A stretch of 19,184 nucleotides of DNA. Origin: an uncultured Eubacteriales bacterium (GTDB lineage Bacteria; Bacillota; Clostridia; Oscillospirales; Oscillospiraceae). The stretch covers positions 1 to 19,184 of the forward strand of contig UQGJ01000048.1 of assembly GCA_900540545.1 (NCBI GenBank), read 5' to 3'. A program made the translations under genes and the position numbers. Each line of letters begins with the position of its first letter. Within the stretch, counting starts at the first letter, position 1. Shown here in pieces: positions 6,955 to 15,011 of the stretch. The notes below the pieces were generated by a model. It was not told the origin of the DNA. It worked only from the letters and a program-made list of their open reading frames with translations, and ran no database searches.

Positions 6955-7749
6955 TCACCCTTTATAAGTATCGTAAATGGCCTTGGCCAGCCGGCCGATA
7001 AACCGCTTCTGCCGCGAGTTCCCCTCAGGGCTGGGGCCGTCCCAGGTGAAGATGCCCAGGTACAGGCGGCAGTGGGGGAGGAAGAACACTCCGGCATCGT
7101 GGTCCAGGTAGTCCAGGCCCCCGGTCTTGTGGGCCAGGTCCACCCGGTCGGGGATATACCGCAGGAACAGGTCCATGGACCGCTGGCGGCGGAGCATGTC
7201 CAGGGCCACCTCCGTCAGCTCGGGGGTGAGGAGGGCCCCGGTGCACAGCAGCCGGTAGATGCGCTCCTGGTCGGCGGCGGAGGTGTAGTTGTTCCTCCCG
7301 GCCTGTATGGCGGCCCAGTCCAGCATCCTCCGCTGGCAGACGGTGCCGTGCAGGCCCAGAGCGGCCCGGATATAGGAATTGATGGTCTCGTAGCCCAGCA
7401 GGCCGATGATGATGTTGGTGGCGGTGTTGTCGCTCTCCACGATCATCCAGTACAGCAGCTCCCACAGGGAATAGGCCGGGACATCCCGGTCAAAGACCCG
7501 GGTGTCGGACAGGATTTCTGCCTGGGGCACCGGGACCATTCGGTCCAGGGCCAGACGGCCCCGGCGGACCTCCTCCAGGGCGGCGAGGAGGATGGGGACC
7601 TTGATGGTGGAGGCGGAGACCACCCGGACCTCCGGGTCCAGGGCGTGGAGGGTCTCGCCGGTGTCGATGTCGGTCATCAGCAGGGAGGTCTGGCAGGGGA
7701 AGGCGGCAATCTCCCGGCGCAGGTACTGCTCCAGTTCGGCGGGGGTCAT
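6955..7749 (-). CDS. Class A beta-lactamase-like serine hydrolase, probably cytoplasmic
   Basis: A 264-residue protein with the beta-lactamase/DD-peptidase fold. The active-site motifs are present in order: Ser47-Thr-Ile-Lys50 (SxxK), Ser106-Asp-Asn108 (SDN) and Lys208-Thr-Gly210 (KTG, followed by Gly). The region where class A enzymes carry the general base Glu166 (ExxLN) reads RRMLDWAAIQAGRNN, with no Glu, so efficient beta-lactam hydrolysis is doubtful. The N-terminus MTPAELEQYLRREIAAFPC has no signal peptide, lipobox or membrane helix, although beta-lactamases are normally exported. The start ATG overlaps the TGA stop of the LD-carboxypeptidase gene by four bases (7746-7749), so translation is probably coupled, and the endopeptidase gene follows after 4 bases. 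Sitting between two cytoplasmic muropeptide-cleaving enzymes, it may be a peptidase or esterase on muropeptides or D-amino-acid peptides; this is inference. Confidence 0.82.
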   Translation of the reverse strand: MTPAELEQYLRREIAAFPCQTSLLMTDIDTGETLHALDPEVRVVSASTIKVPILLAALEEVRRGRLALDRMVPVPQAEILSDTRVFDRDVPAYSLWELLYWMIVESDNTATNIIIGLLGYETINSYIRAALGLHGTVCQRRMLDWAAIQAGRNNYTSAADQERIYRLLCTGALLTPELTEVALDMLRRQRSMDLFLRYIPDRVDLAHKTGGLDYLDHDAGVFFLPHCRLYLGIFTWDGPSPEGNSRQKRFIGRLAKAIYDTYKG

Positions 7750-8666
7750 CCCACCACCTCCACCATCCGCCGGTCGGCGTCCATGGCCACCCGGCGGCCC
7801 ATGGGCAGGCTCATGGTGGGCAGCACGTGGCCGCAGGCCAGGTGGGAGAGCACCGGCTTGCCCGCGGGGACGATGAGCTCATCGAAAATCTCGTCCAGGG
7901 TCAGGGTCTTGTCCGGGTACTCCGGCACGCAGTCGGTCCAGGCCCCCAGCAGCACCCCGGCGCAGTCGTCGAACTTCCCGGCGTTGCGGAGGCTGGTGAG
8001 CATGGCGTCTACCCGGTAGGTCTTTTCGCCGATGTCCTCCAGGAACAAAATCTTGCCCCGGGTGTCGATCTCCCAGGGGGTGCCCAGGGAGGCGGCCAGC
8101 AGGGACAGGTTGCCCCCGCACAGCTCTCCGGCGGCGCAGCCGCTGCGGAGGGTCACCATGGGGTCTCCCTCCGGGTTCTGGAGGGGGCCGTTCACCGGGC
8201 CGAAGAGGGCCCGGCGGAGATAGGCCATGGTGTAGTCGTCCACCGGCTGGTAGTATTCGGTGGTGGGCATGACGGTGTGCCAGGCCACGAAGCCGCAGGT
8301 CTGGTTGAAGGCGGTGAGAAGGGCGGTCACGTCGCTGTACCCGGAGAAGAACTTGGGGGTCCGGGCGATGGCGTCCAGGTCCAGCAGGGGGAGGATGCGG
8401 TGGGCACCGTAGCCGCCCCGGGCGCAGAGGACCCCGGCGATGGAGTCGTCGGCGAAGGCGTCCTGGATGTCTCTGGCCCGCTGGGCGTCATCGGCGGCGA
8501 AGTAGCCGTGGCGGCTTTCAAACCGGCAGGAGGGGTAGACCACCGGGTCCAGGCCCAGGTCCCGCACCGCCTCCACGGCGGGGGAGAGCCGCTCGGGCGG
8601 GATGGCCGAGCTGGCGCACACCAGGGCCACCCGGGCGCCGGGGAAGAGGGGGTTGGGGGTTATCAT
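7746..8666 (-). CDS. ldcA: LD-carboxypeptidase, peptidase family S66
   Basis: A 306-residue serine peptidase of the LdcA/MccF family, which removes the terminal D-Ala from tetrapeptides during murein recycling. The catalytic set is visible: Ser111 in SGYSDVT, Glu210 in FLEDIGEKT and His280 in ACGHVLPTMSLPMG; spacing agrees with Pseudomonas LdcA. Also typical are VALVCASSAI near the N-terminus and ARGGYGAHRIL at the nucleophile-domain hairpin. The ATG at 8664-8666 is preferred, with GAAGGTGAT just upstream; a TTG at 8684 would add six residues but has no good ribosome binding site. No signal peptide is seen, as expected for cytoplasmic recycling. It corresponds to ykfA of the B. subtilis dpp-ykf operon. 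A palindromic element (8690-8763) separates it from the ATPase gene upstream, so it may be expressed less than the transporter. Confidence 0.9.
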   Translation of the reverse strand: MITPNPLFPGARVALVCASSAIPPERLSPAVEAVRDLGLDPVVYPSCRFESRHGYFAADDAQRARDIQDAFADDSIAGVLCARGGYGAHRILPLLDLDAIARTPKFFSGYSDVTALLTAFNQTCGFVAWHTVMPTTEYYQPVDDYTMAYLRRALFGPVNGPLQNPEGDPMVTLRSGCAAGELCGGNLSLLAASLGTPWEIDTRGKILFLEDIGEKTYRVDAMLTSLRNAGKFDDCAGVLLGAWTDCVPEYPDKTLTLDEIFDELIVPAGKPVLSHLACGHVLPTMSLPMGRRVAMDADRRMVEVVG

Positions 8667-8689
8667 CAAATCACCTTCGGTCAATTAGA

Positions 8690-8763
8690 GATAAGGAATT
8701 AGGAATGAGGAATCAGGAGTACCTGTATGATACATTCCTAATTCCTCATTTCTAATTCCTAAT
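8690..8763. repeat. AT-rich inverted repeat between oppF and the LD-carboxypeptidase gene
   Basis: Two arms of about 27 bases, at 8692-8717 and 8735-8763, are near-perfect inverted copies built on the unit AGGAATTAGGAATGAGGAAT. The segment is far more AT-rich than its surroundings and fills almost the whole gap between the two genes. In RNA it would fold into one long hairpin without a T-run, so it is more likely a small mobile repeat or an mRNA processing or stability element than a terminator. On the minus strand TATCAT (8728-8733) could serve as a weak -10 box; this is not convincing. Confidence 0.7.
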
Positions 8764-9696
8764 TTACAACAGTGCCTTGTATCCGTCAAGCTCTTTCCGG
8801 CTGCCGCGGACGAAGTGGCCCGGCTCCACCTCTTCCCACAGGGGCGGGTTGAGGTCGGAGTAGCCGTGGAGCGCGGGGTCGTAGACGGTGAGGACCTTGG
8901 TGCGCTCGCTCACCGGGTCGGGCTGGGGGATGGCGGAGAGAAGGGCCCGGGTATAGGGGTGGAAGGGGTGGGCGAAGAGCTGCTCCGCCTCGGCCAGCTC
9001 CATGAGCCGCCCCTTGTAGATGACGGCGATGCGGTCGCAGATGAACCGCATGACGGACAGGTCGTGGGCGATGAACAGGTAGGTCAGGCCCCGCTCCTTC
9101 TGGAGCTTGGACATGAGGTTCAGCACCTGGGCCCGGATGGACACGTCCAGGGCGGAGATGGGCTCGTCGGCGATGATGAACTCCGGGTCCATGATGAGGG
9201 CCCGGGCGATGCCGATGCGCTGGCGCTGGCCGCCGGAGAACTCATGGGGGAAGCGGCTGGCGAACTCCGGGAGGAGGCCCACGTCGCTGAGGACCTGGGC
9301 CACCTTCTCCTGGCGCTGGGCCTCGTCCAGCTTGCCGCCGGAGGAGTAGAGGCCCTCGGAGACGATGTAGTCCACCTTGGCCCGCTCGTTGAGGGAGGCC
9401 ATGGGGTCCTGGAAAATCATCTGGATGTTCCGGGTGACGGAGCGGTCCAGCTCCCGGCTGATGCGGCCGCTGATCTTCTCCCCCTGGAACCACACCTCGC
9501 CGGAGCGGACGGGGTTGATGCGGATGATGGCCCGGCCGATGGTGGTCTTGCCGGAGCCGGACTCGCCCACCAGGCCGAAGGTCTCGCCCTTGTGGACCTG
9601 GAAGGACACGTCGGTGACGGCGTGGAAGGGGCGGCGGCGGGTGCCGAAGTCCACGCACAGGTTTTTCACGTCGAGCAAAACTTCCTTACTGGACAC
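8764..9696 (-). CDS. oppF: Oligopeptide ABC transporter ATP-binding protein, OppF/DppF type
   Basis: A 310-residue ATPase, one of two that drive the peptide importer at the inner face of the membrane. Walker A GESGSGKT is at residues 44-51, the signature FSGGQRQRIGIARAL is near 162, Walker B FIIADEPISALD follows, and the H-loop is AHDLSV. The C-terminal piece HPYTRALLSAIP is the oligopeptide-type extension. Translation starts at GTG 9694-9696; the frame overlaps the end of the companion ATPase gene by 11 bases, and a G-rich site (AGGGGGTG) lies about 8 bases upstream. Overlap with oppD and the same order as in opp/dpp/ami operons support its role. It is the last transporter gene before the recycling enzymes. 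Confidence 0.92.
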   Translation of the reverse strand: MSSKEVLLDVKNLCVDFGTRRRPFHAVTDVSFQVHKGETFGLVGESGSGKTTIGRAIIRINPVRSGEVWFQGEKISGRISRELDRSVTRNIQMIFQDPMASLNERAKVDYIVSEGLYSSGGKLDEAQRQEKVAQVLSDVGLLPEFASRFPHEFSGGQRQRIGIARALIMDPEFIIADEPISALDVSIRAQVLNLMSKLQKERGLTYLFIAHDLSVMRFICDRIAVIYKGRLMELAEAEQLFAHPFHPYTRALLSAIPQPDPVSERTKVLTVYDPALHGYSDLNPPLWEEVEPGHFVRGSRKELDGYKALL

Positions 9697-10735
9697 GCAG
9701 CCGCACCCCCTGTTCTCTGAGCTGTTTGATGTGTTCCGGCGGCTCCACCCTGGGGGCCCGGGGGTCCAGCAGCCAGGTCCGGGCCTTGTGGGTGGGGGTC
9801 ACCTCGAACCAGGGCGGCCGCTCCACGAAGTCGATGTTCAGGGCCTGGGGGTTCCGGGGGGCGAAGGCGTCCCCGTGGACCTCGTGGAAGAGGTTGGGGG
9901 GCGTGCCCTGGATGGAGTACAGCGGCTGGCCCTTCACTCCCAGCTGGGGCAGGGAGGACAGCAGCGCCCAGGTGTAGGGGTGCTTGGGGTCGTAAAAGAC
10001 CTCGTCGCAGGAGCCCAGCTCCACGATGTCCCCGGCGTACATCACCGCGATGCGGTCGGCCACGTTGGCCACCACGCCCAAATCGTGGGTGATATAGATG
10101 GTGGTCAATCCCAGCTTCTTCTGGAGCTTTTTGATGAGCTCCAAAATCTGAGCCTGGATGGTCACGTCCAGGGCGGTGGTGGGCTCGTCGCAGATGAGGA
10201 TTTTGGGGCGGCAGGCCATGGCGATGGCGATGACCACCCGCTGGCGCATCCCGCCGGAGAACTCGTGGGGGTACTGCTTATACCGCCGCTCCGGCTCGTC
10301 GATGCCCACGTCGGCCAGGGTCTCCAGCACGGCCTGCTTGGCCTGGGCGCCCCGGAGGCCCTGGTGGAGGACCACCGCCTCCTCGATTTGGGCGCCGATG
10401 GTCTTCAGCGGGTTCAGGGAGGTCATGGGGTCCTGCATGACCATGGCGATCTCCCGGCCTCGGATGGTGCGCCACTGGGCGTCGGTCTTGTAGAGGGCCA
10501 GGTCCTTGCCGCCGTATAAAATCTGTCCGCCCGCGATGGAGCCGTTGGCGTCCAGCAGGCCCATAAAGGATTTGGTGAACACGCTCTTGCCGGAGCCGGA
10601 CTCCCCCACGATGGCAAGGGACTCCCCCTTGTACACGTCCAGGGAGATGCCCCGGATGGCCTTGAGGACCTGCCCTCGCAGGGTGAAGTGGACCTCCAGG
10701 TCCTGGACGGACAGAATCGTCTCTTGGTTTTCCAT
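9686..10735 (-). CDS. oppD: Oligopeptide ABC transporter ATP-binding protein, OppD/AmiE type
   Basis: A 349-residue ATPase. Walker A GESGSGKS is at 44-51, the signature is FSGGMRQRVVIAIAM, Walker B is ILICDEPTTALD and the switch is THDLGV. The C-terminal region GDAFAPRNPQALNID, and further on THKARTWLLDPRAPRVEPP, resembles streptococcal AmiE/OppD rather than the DppD form. The usual cysteines of the CxFAPRCPxAxxxC motif, which bind an Fe-S cluster in some DppD proteins, are replaced by Asp, Asn and Asp, so no cluster is expected. The ATG at 10733-10735 has AAGGAGGG upstream. The gap to the permease gene upstream is 13 bases, and the 3' end overlaps oppF. Confidence 0.93.
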   Translation of the reverse strand: MENQETILSVQDLEVHFTLRGQVLKAIRGISLDVYKGESLAIVGESGSGKSVFTKSFMGLLDANGSIAGGQILYGGKDLALYKTDAQWRTIRGREIAMVMQDPMTSLNPLKTIGAQIEEAVVLHQGLRGAQAKQAVLETLADVGIDEPERRYKQYPHEFSGGMRQRVVIAIAMACRPKILICDEPTTALDVTIQAQILELIKKLQKKLGLTTIYITHDLGVVANVADRIAVMYAGDIVELGSCDEVFYDPKHPYTWALLSSLPQLGVKGQPLYSIQGTPPNLFHEVHGDAFAPRNPQALNIDFVERPPWFEVTPTHKARTWLLDPRAPRVEPPEHIKQLREQGVRLRVQ

Positions 10736-10748
10736 GTTCTGTCCCTCC

Positions 10749-11822
10749 TTAGTTTACGTGGTTTTTGGGGTCGGCGGCGTCGGCGAAGGCGTTGCCCAGG
10801 ATATAGAACGAGATGGTGACTACGCTGAGGACGATGACGGGGAAGAAGAGCTGGTAGCTCAGCGCGGGCTCCATCATCACCTTCCGGCCCGCCTCCACCA
10901 GGTTGCCCAGGGTGGGGGTCTCGGGGGGGACGCCCAGGCCGATGTAGTTGATAAAGACCTCGTTGCTGATGGCCGCCGGGATAGCCAGGGCCATGCGCAT
11001 GGTGATGATGCTCACCAGATAGGGCAGCAGATTTTTGACGATGATGCGCCCGGTGCCGGTGCCCAGGCAGCGGGAGGCCAGGTTGTAGTCCCGGTCCCGG
11101 ATGATGACCACCTGGTTGCGGACGAACCGGGCCGTCTGGAGCCAGGAGGTGAGGCACATGGCGAAAATCATGGTCCCCACGCCGGGGCGGAGGATGTAGG
11201 AGATGATGATGACCAGCAGGGTCTGGGGCACGTTGTCGAAGACGTTGTAGAGCTCGGTGAACAGGAAGTCCAGCTTCCGCACGTAGCCCCACAGGACGCC
11301 CACCAGGATGCCCAGGATGGCGTCCACGCAGGCCACGGCGAAGCCGATGCCCAGGCTGGTCCGGGTGCCGGACCAGAGCTGGCTCCACAGGTCCTGGCCG
11401 ATGGCGTTGGTGCCGAACCAGAATGCCTCGCCGGGCTTCTGGTCCGTGGCCCGGACCCGCTTCACCACCTGCTGGCCGTTCTCATCCAGCACCGGCTCCA
11501 GGGTGAAGGGGTCGATTTCCTCCTGCTCCACCCAGTAGATGGTGTTGGCCTCCCGGTCATAGGGGAGGAAGGGCTCCAAAAAGGTGAACAGCAGCGTGAC
11601 GGCCACCAGGACCAGGAAAAAGAGGGCCACCTTGTTTTGCAGGAAGGCCCGGACGGTGGACCCCCAGTAGGAGTAGTTGGAGTAGCCGCCCCGCTCTCCG
11701 GCGGAGGCGTCATAGGGGGCGAACTGGAAGTAGTCCTCCTGCCGACACTCCCTGCGGGCCTCCTGGGCCAGATGGTCGGCCAGGACCTCGGTTTTGCGGT
11801 CTTTGATGCGGAAGAAGGCCAT
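10749..11822 (-). CDS. oppC: Oligopeptide ABC transporter permease, OppC/AmiD type
   Basis: A 357-residue inner-membrane permease. An N-terminal cytoplasmic stretch of about 65 residues precedes the first helix (VALFFLVLVAVTLLFTFLEPF). A hydrophilic external loop with FGTNAIGQDLWSQLWSGTRTSL, the hallmark of OppC/DppC, follows, then five more helices. The EAA loop that contacts an ATPase is around residues 248-270 (ASRCLGTGTGRIIVKNLLPYLV). It is longer than typical DppC (about 300 residues) because of the N-terminal extension and the insert before FGTNAIGQ, features shared with the Ami/Opp group. Its start codon overlaps the stop of the preceding permease gene by one base (TGATG), with GAAGGTGG upstream. 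Confidence 0.92.
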   Translation of the reverse strand: MAFFRIKDRKTEVLADHLAQEARRECRQEDYFQFAPYDASAGERGGYSNYSYWGSTVRAFLQNKVALFFLVLVAVTLLFTFLEPFLPYDREANTIYWVEQEEIDPFTLEPVLDENGQQVVKRVRATDQKPGEAFWFGTNAIGQDLWSQLWSGTRTSLGIGFAVACVDAILGILVGVLWGYVRKLDFLFTELYNVFDNVPQTLLVIIISYILRPGVGTMIFAMCLTSWLQTARFVRNQVVIIRDRDYNLASRCLGTGTGRIIVKNLLPYLVSIITMRMALAIPAAISNEVFINYIGLGVPPETPTLGNLVEAGRKVMMEPALSYQLFFPVIVLSVVTISFYILGNAFADAADPKNHVN

Positions 11823-12772
11823 CAGCGCCCACCTTCTTTCTTGCCCAGGCTGATGCGGGGGTCAAAAATCGCCATGAGGATGTCGCCGAACAGCAGCCCA
11901 AGGATGGAGATGGAGGCGTAGATGAGGACCAGGGCCTGGACCAGGGTGTTGTCCTGGATCTGGATGGCGTTCACCAGCAGCCCGCCCATGCCGGGGATGG
12001 AATAGAGGCTCTCCACGTACAGCGAACCCATGAGGGTGAGGATGATGGAGGTGGGGATGAACTGGACCAGGGGAACGAAGGCGTTGCGGAACACGTGCTT
12101 CCGGGAAATCTCCCCGTTGGGCACGCCCTTGGCCCGGGCCAGCTTCACATAGTCCTTGTTGGTCTCGTCCACCATGTACCGGCGCAGCCACATGGCGTAA
12201 TAGGCGATGTTGCCCAGGGACAGGGACAGCACCGGCAAAATCCAGGTGGTGGGGTCGTCCGTTCGGAAGCGCATGGAAAAGCCCAGCAGCCCCGTGCCGT
12301 AGAATTGGATGAGCAGATAGTAGACCGCCGCGGGCACGGCCTGGATGACAACCACAAAGACGGTGCCCAGCCGGTCCCCGATTTTCCACCGGGTCCGGGT
12401 GGACCGGGCCATGAGGATGCCCAGGGGCAGCCCAATGAGCAGGGCGATGCCTAAGGAGGTCAAGCCAATGGTGAGGGACAGGGGGACCTTCTGCACGATG
12501 ATGTCCAGCACCGGGGCGTTCACCCGGTACTTGTGGGAGACCCCCAGGTCCCCGTGGGCCAACCCCTGCCAGAAGTGGGCCACCTGGACCGGCAGGGGGT
12601 CGGTGACCCCCAACTGCTTCAGGCCCACCCGGATCTGGGTCTCGCTCATTTTCTCGAAGTTCTGGAAATAGCCCTCGATGGGCATCAGCCGCAGCAGGGC
12701 AAAGACGATGGTGATGATGATGAACAGGGTCAGCAGGGAGCGCAGCAGGCGCTTTCCGATGTACTTTGTCAT
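11822..12772 (-). CDS. oppB: Oligopeptide ABC transporter permease, OppB/AmiC type
   Basis: A 316-residue permease that would pair with the OppC protein to form the channel. It begins MTKYIGKRLLRSLLTLFIIITIVFALL by a short basic stretch and first helix typical of OppB/DppB. A periplasm-like loop (about residues 32-95) carries FWQGLAHGDLGVSHKY, a known family feature. The EAA loop is at about 210-232 (LARAKGVPNGEISRKHVFRNA). The ATG at 12770-12772 has a clear AAAGGAGG site upstream. The upstream gap to oppA is 160 bases and holds two hairpins, so it is probably transcribed from the same promoter but at a different level from the binding protein. Confidence 0.92.
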   Translation of the reverse strand: MTKYIGKRLLRSLLTLFIIITIVFALLRLMPIEGYFQNFEKMSETQIRVGLKQLGVTDPLPVQVAHFWQGLAHGDLGVSHKYRVNAPVLDIIVQKVPLSLTIGLTSLGIALLIGLPLGILMARSTRTRWKIGDRLGTVFVVVIQAVPAAVYYLLIQFYGTGLLGFSMRFRTDDPTTWILPVLSLSLGNIAYYAMWLRRYMVDETNKDYVKLARAKGVPNGEISRKHVFRNAFVPLVQFIPTSIILTLMGSLYVESLYSIPGMGGLLVNAIQIQDNTLVQALVLIYASISILGLLFGDILMAIFDPRISLGKKEGGR

Positions 12773-12815
12773 AGGTGGGCCTCCTTTGGTGTGGAGTGCG
12801 GGACAGATTACAATT

Positions 12816-12850
12816 TGAAACAGGGGCGCGAGGCTCGTGCCCTTGTTTCA
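12816..12850. promoter_or_regulatory. Intercistronic hairpin 1 between oppA and oppB
   Basis: The outer arms TGAAACA (12816-12822) and TGTTTCA (12844-12850) pair, followed inward by GGGC with GCCC. The inner bases (GCGAGGCTCGT) can extend the stem by a few pairs. The whole 35-base element is nearly palindromic. It is not followed by a T-run on the minus strand, so it is not a standard terminator. Confidence 0.6.
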
Positions 12851-12869
12851 GACTGTAAATATGAGGGGA

Positions 12870-12900
12870 GGGAAGGCCATGCATACGGCATGGCCTTCCC
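12870..12900. promoter_or_regulatory. Intercistronic hairpin 2 directly behind the oppA stop codon
   Basis: A perfect 13-base-pair stem, GGGAAGGCCATGC with GCATGGCCTTCCC, and a 5-base loop, located 32 bases beyond the oppA stop. There is no T-run on either strand. In transporter operons such hairpins commonly protect the binding-protein mRNA end or reduce read-through into the permease genes; that role is inferred here. Confidence 0.68.
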
Positions 12901-12932
12901 CGCCCCACGCTGGACTTGCTTTGGTCGGCTGC

Positions 12933-14939
12933 TCAGCCCGCGGCGGCCAGGGCGGCGGCGCGGTCGGTCTGCCACTGGGCGTACAGCTCGTTGAACTGCT
13001 CCATGCTCATGGGTTCGTCCATGATGTGCTGGTACTTGTAGCGCTGCAAAGCCAGCCCGTAGGGGGCGTACTGGGCCTCGAAGATGTTCAGGCGGGTGGC
13101 CAGATAGCCGTCGGTGGAGATGGAGAAGGGGACGATGATGGCGTGCTCGATGAGGAAGGCCTCGGCCTCGGCAAAAGCGGTATAGCGGGCGGCATCGTCG
13201 TCGGTGATGGCCTTGGCGGCGTTCACCAGCTCGTAATACTCCGCCACCAGGGCCTGGGTGGCCTCGCTCTTGTTGTCGCAGGCCTTCTCGGCCACCGAGC
13301 GGGAGGAATCCTGGTTCATGAAGTTATAGGTGTTGTTCTCGCCGAAGGGGTCGGTCCAGGTCTGGGGGTCGGCGTAGTCGGCGCCCCAGTTGCACTTCAT
13401 CAGGGCGAAATCGCCGGTGCGGCGGACGGCGCCCAGGAAGCCCGTGGCGGGGCCGGCCTCCACGATGATGTCGATGTAGTCCTTGCCCAGCAGGCCCTCC
13501 AGCTGCTGCTCCACGACCTGGCACTCCTTGTCCCAGTTGGCCGTGTCGGGGTTATAGCGCATGTAGACCTTCACGGGGAAGGTGCAGCCGGCGGCGGTCA
13601 GCTCGGGCAGGGCGGCGGCCTTGTACTCCAGGGCGGCGGCCTCGTCAAAGCTGTCCCCGTTGGTGATGTCCTTCAGGGCGGGGTACTGGGTGAAGTCCAG
13701 ACCGGCGGCCTGGGCGAAGTTGGCGGGGGTGACGGAGTTGTTGACCAGGCTCTCCGGGTTCTGGGGGTCCTGGATCTTCAGGGCGTCCACCCGGTCCAGG
13801 GCGTGGAGGATGGACTGGCGGAAGTTCTCGTTGTTCACGGCGATAGTCCAGTTGTCCGGCTCCAGGGAGGCGTCGAACCGGGGCTCGAAGTTGAAGGCGT
13901 AGAAGTAGGAGTAGCTCACGTTGGGGCGGCTGGGGGAGACCATGGGGCGCTTGGTCTCGGTATCGGTGAGCCAGGCGTTGAGGATGGAGGCGTCCAGCTG
14001 GGCCCAGTCGGTCTCGCCCCGGAGGAACTGCTCGGGAGCCAAGGTGTTGGCGGTGGTGTTGTACAGCCACTCCATCTTGTCGATGAACACATTGTCCTTG
14101 TCCCAGTAGGTGGGGTTCTTCACCAGGATGCGCTGGTGCTGGGGCTCGAACTCGGTCATGATGAAAGCGCCGTTATACAGCATGGTGGTGTTGTCCACGC
14201 CGAAGTTCTCACCCTGCTGCTCCAGGAAGGGGCCATACACGGGCATGTAGCTGGAGTAGGACAGCACGGAGGGGAAGTAGGAGCAGGGGGCCTCCATGGT
14301 GTACTCTAGAGTCAGGTCGTCCAGGGCCTTCACGCCCACGTCCTCGAACTTCACCTCGTCCACCACGTCGATGGGGTCGCCGTCGTCGTTGACGGTGCGG
14401 GTGCCGTTCTCGCTCTCCACCAGATAGGCGGTGTAGTTGAAGTAGGCTTCGGCGTTCTTCACGATGCCGTTATACATGTACTGGTTGCCGGCCTCGTTGG
14501 CGGCGTCGTTGGCCCAGGCGGCGGCGGAGACCCAGTCGTGGGCGGTCACGTCGGCCACCTCGTTGCCCTGGTAGTCCACCCACTTCACGCCGGGGCGGAT
14601 GTGGAAGGTCCACACGGTATTGTCGGCGTTGGGCTCCCAGGATTCGGCCAGGGAGGGGATCATCACGCCGTAGGGGTCGTACTCCACCAGGCAGTCCACG
14701 GTGTTGGCGGACATCATCAGATCGTTGGTGTTGGAGGTGTACAGGTAGTTGAGGGTGGTCACCTCGCTGGCGTACATCCGGCGGTAAACAGCCTCTCCGC
14801 CGTCCTGGGACACCGGGGCGGTGGGCTCGCCGGTGCTGGCGGCGGGGTCCTTCTTGTCGTCGCCGCCGGTGCAGGCCACCAGGCTCAGCGCCATGGCCGC
14901 GGCCAGGCCAAAGGCCAGGACTTGCTTCATTCTCTTCAT
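12933..14939 (-). CDS. oppA: Oligopeptide-binding lipoprotein, OppA/AmiA type
   Basis: A 668-residue extracytoplasmic substrate-binding protein (SBP family 5). The ATG at 14937-14939 is chosen because AAGGA lies 8 bases upstream and because it yields a proper lipoprotein signal: MKRMK, a hydrophobic core, and the lipobox LVAC with Cys23. The mature protein starts with an acidic linker, then the SBP_bac_5 domain, including YDPYGVMIPSLAESWEPNADNTVWTF-type sequence near residue 85 (the family's core N-terminal pattern). At about 668 residues it is in the range of streptococcal AmiA/OppA and longer than E. coli OppA (about 540). It would capture peptides, in this context probably murein peptides, and pass them to OppBC. 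It is encoded between the epimerase and the permeases. Confidence 0.92.
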   Translation of the reverse strand: MKRMKQVLAFGLAAAMALSLVACTGGDDKKDPAASTGEPTAPVSQDGGEAVYRRMYASEVTTLNYLYTSNTNDLMMSANTVDCLVEYDPYGVMIPSLAESWEPNADNTVWTFHIRPGVKWVDYQGNEVADVTAHDWVSAAAWANDAANEAGNQYMYNGIVKNAEAYFNYTAYLVESENGTRTVNDDGDPIDVVDEVKFEDVGVKALDDLTLEYTMEAPCSYFPSVLSYSSYMPVYGPFLEQQGENFGVDNTTMLYNGAFIMTEFEPQHQRILVKNPTYWDKDNVFIDKMEWLYNTTANTLAPEQFLRGETDWAQLDASILNAWLTDTETKRPMVSPSRPNVSYSYFYAFNFEPRFDASLEPDNWTIAVNNENFRQSILHALDRVDALKIQDPQNPESLVNNSVTPANFAQAAGLDFTQYPALKDITNGDSFDEAAALEYKAAALPELTAAGCTFPVKVYMRYNPDTANWDKECQVVEQQLEGLLGKDYIDIIVEAGPATGFLGAVRRTGDFALMKCNWGADYADPQTWTDPFGENNTYNFMNQDSSRSVAEKACDNKSEATQALVAEYYELVNAAKAITDDDAARYTAFAEAEAFLIEHAIIVPFSISTDGYLATRLNIFEAQYAPYGLALQRYKYQHIMDEPMSMEQFNELYAQWQTDRAAALAAAG

Positions 14940-15011
14940 GTTTTCATCCTTCTTTCCGATTTCAATTTTATGGACAGGGGTTCCGTGCCCCATTGCACGC
15001 GGAGAAGGGGC

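Noticed and set aside
6955..7749. Annotation as an antibiotic-resistance beta-lactamase controlled by the neighbouring BlaI system
   Set aside because: The Glu166 region is missing, there is no export signal, a terminator separates the two operons, and no BlaI-type operator was seen before the recycling cluster.
12837..14309. A 490-codon plus-strand open frame opposite oppA
   Set aside because: Gly/Val/His-rich shadow frame of the binding-protein gene, without any recognisable motif.
14940..15000. A separate promoter directly before oppA
   Set aside because: TAAAAT is present on the minus strand near 14969, but no acceptable -35 box lies 16-18 bases upstream.
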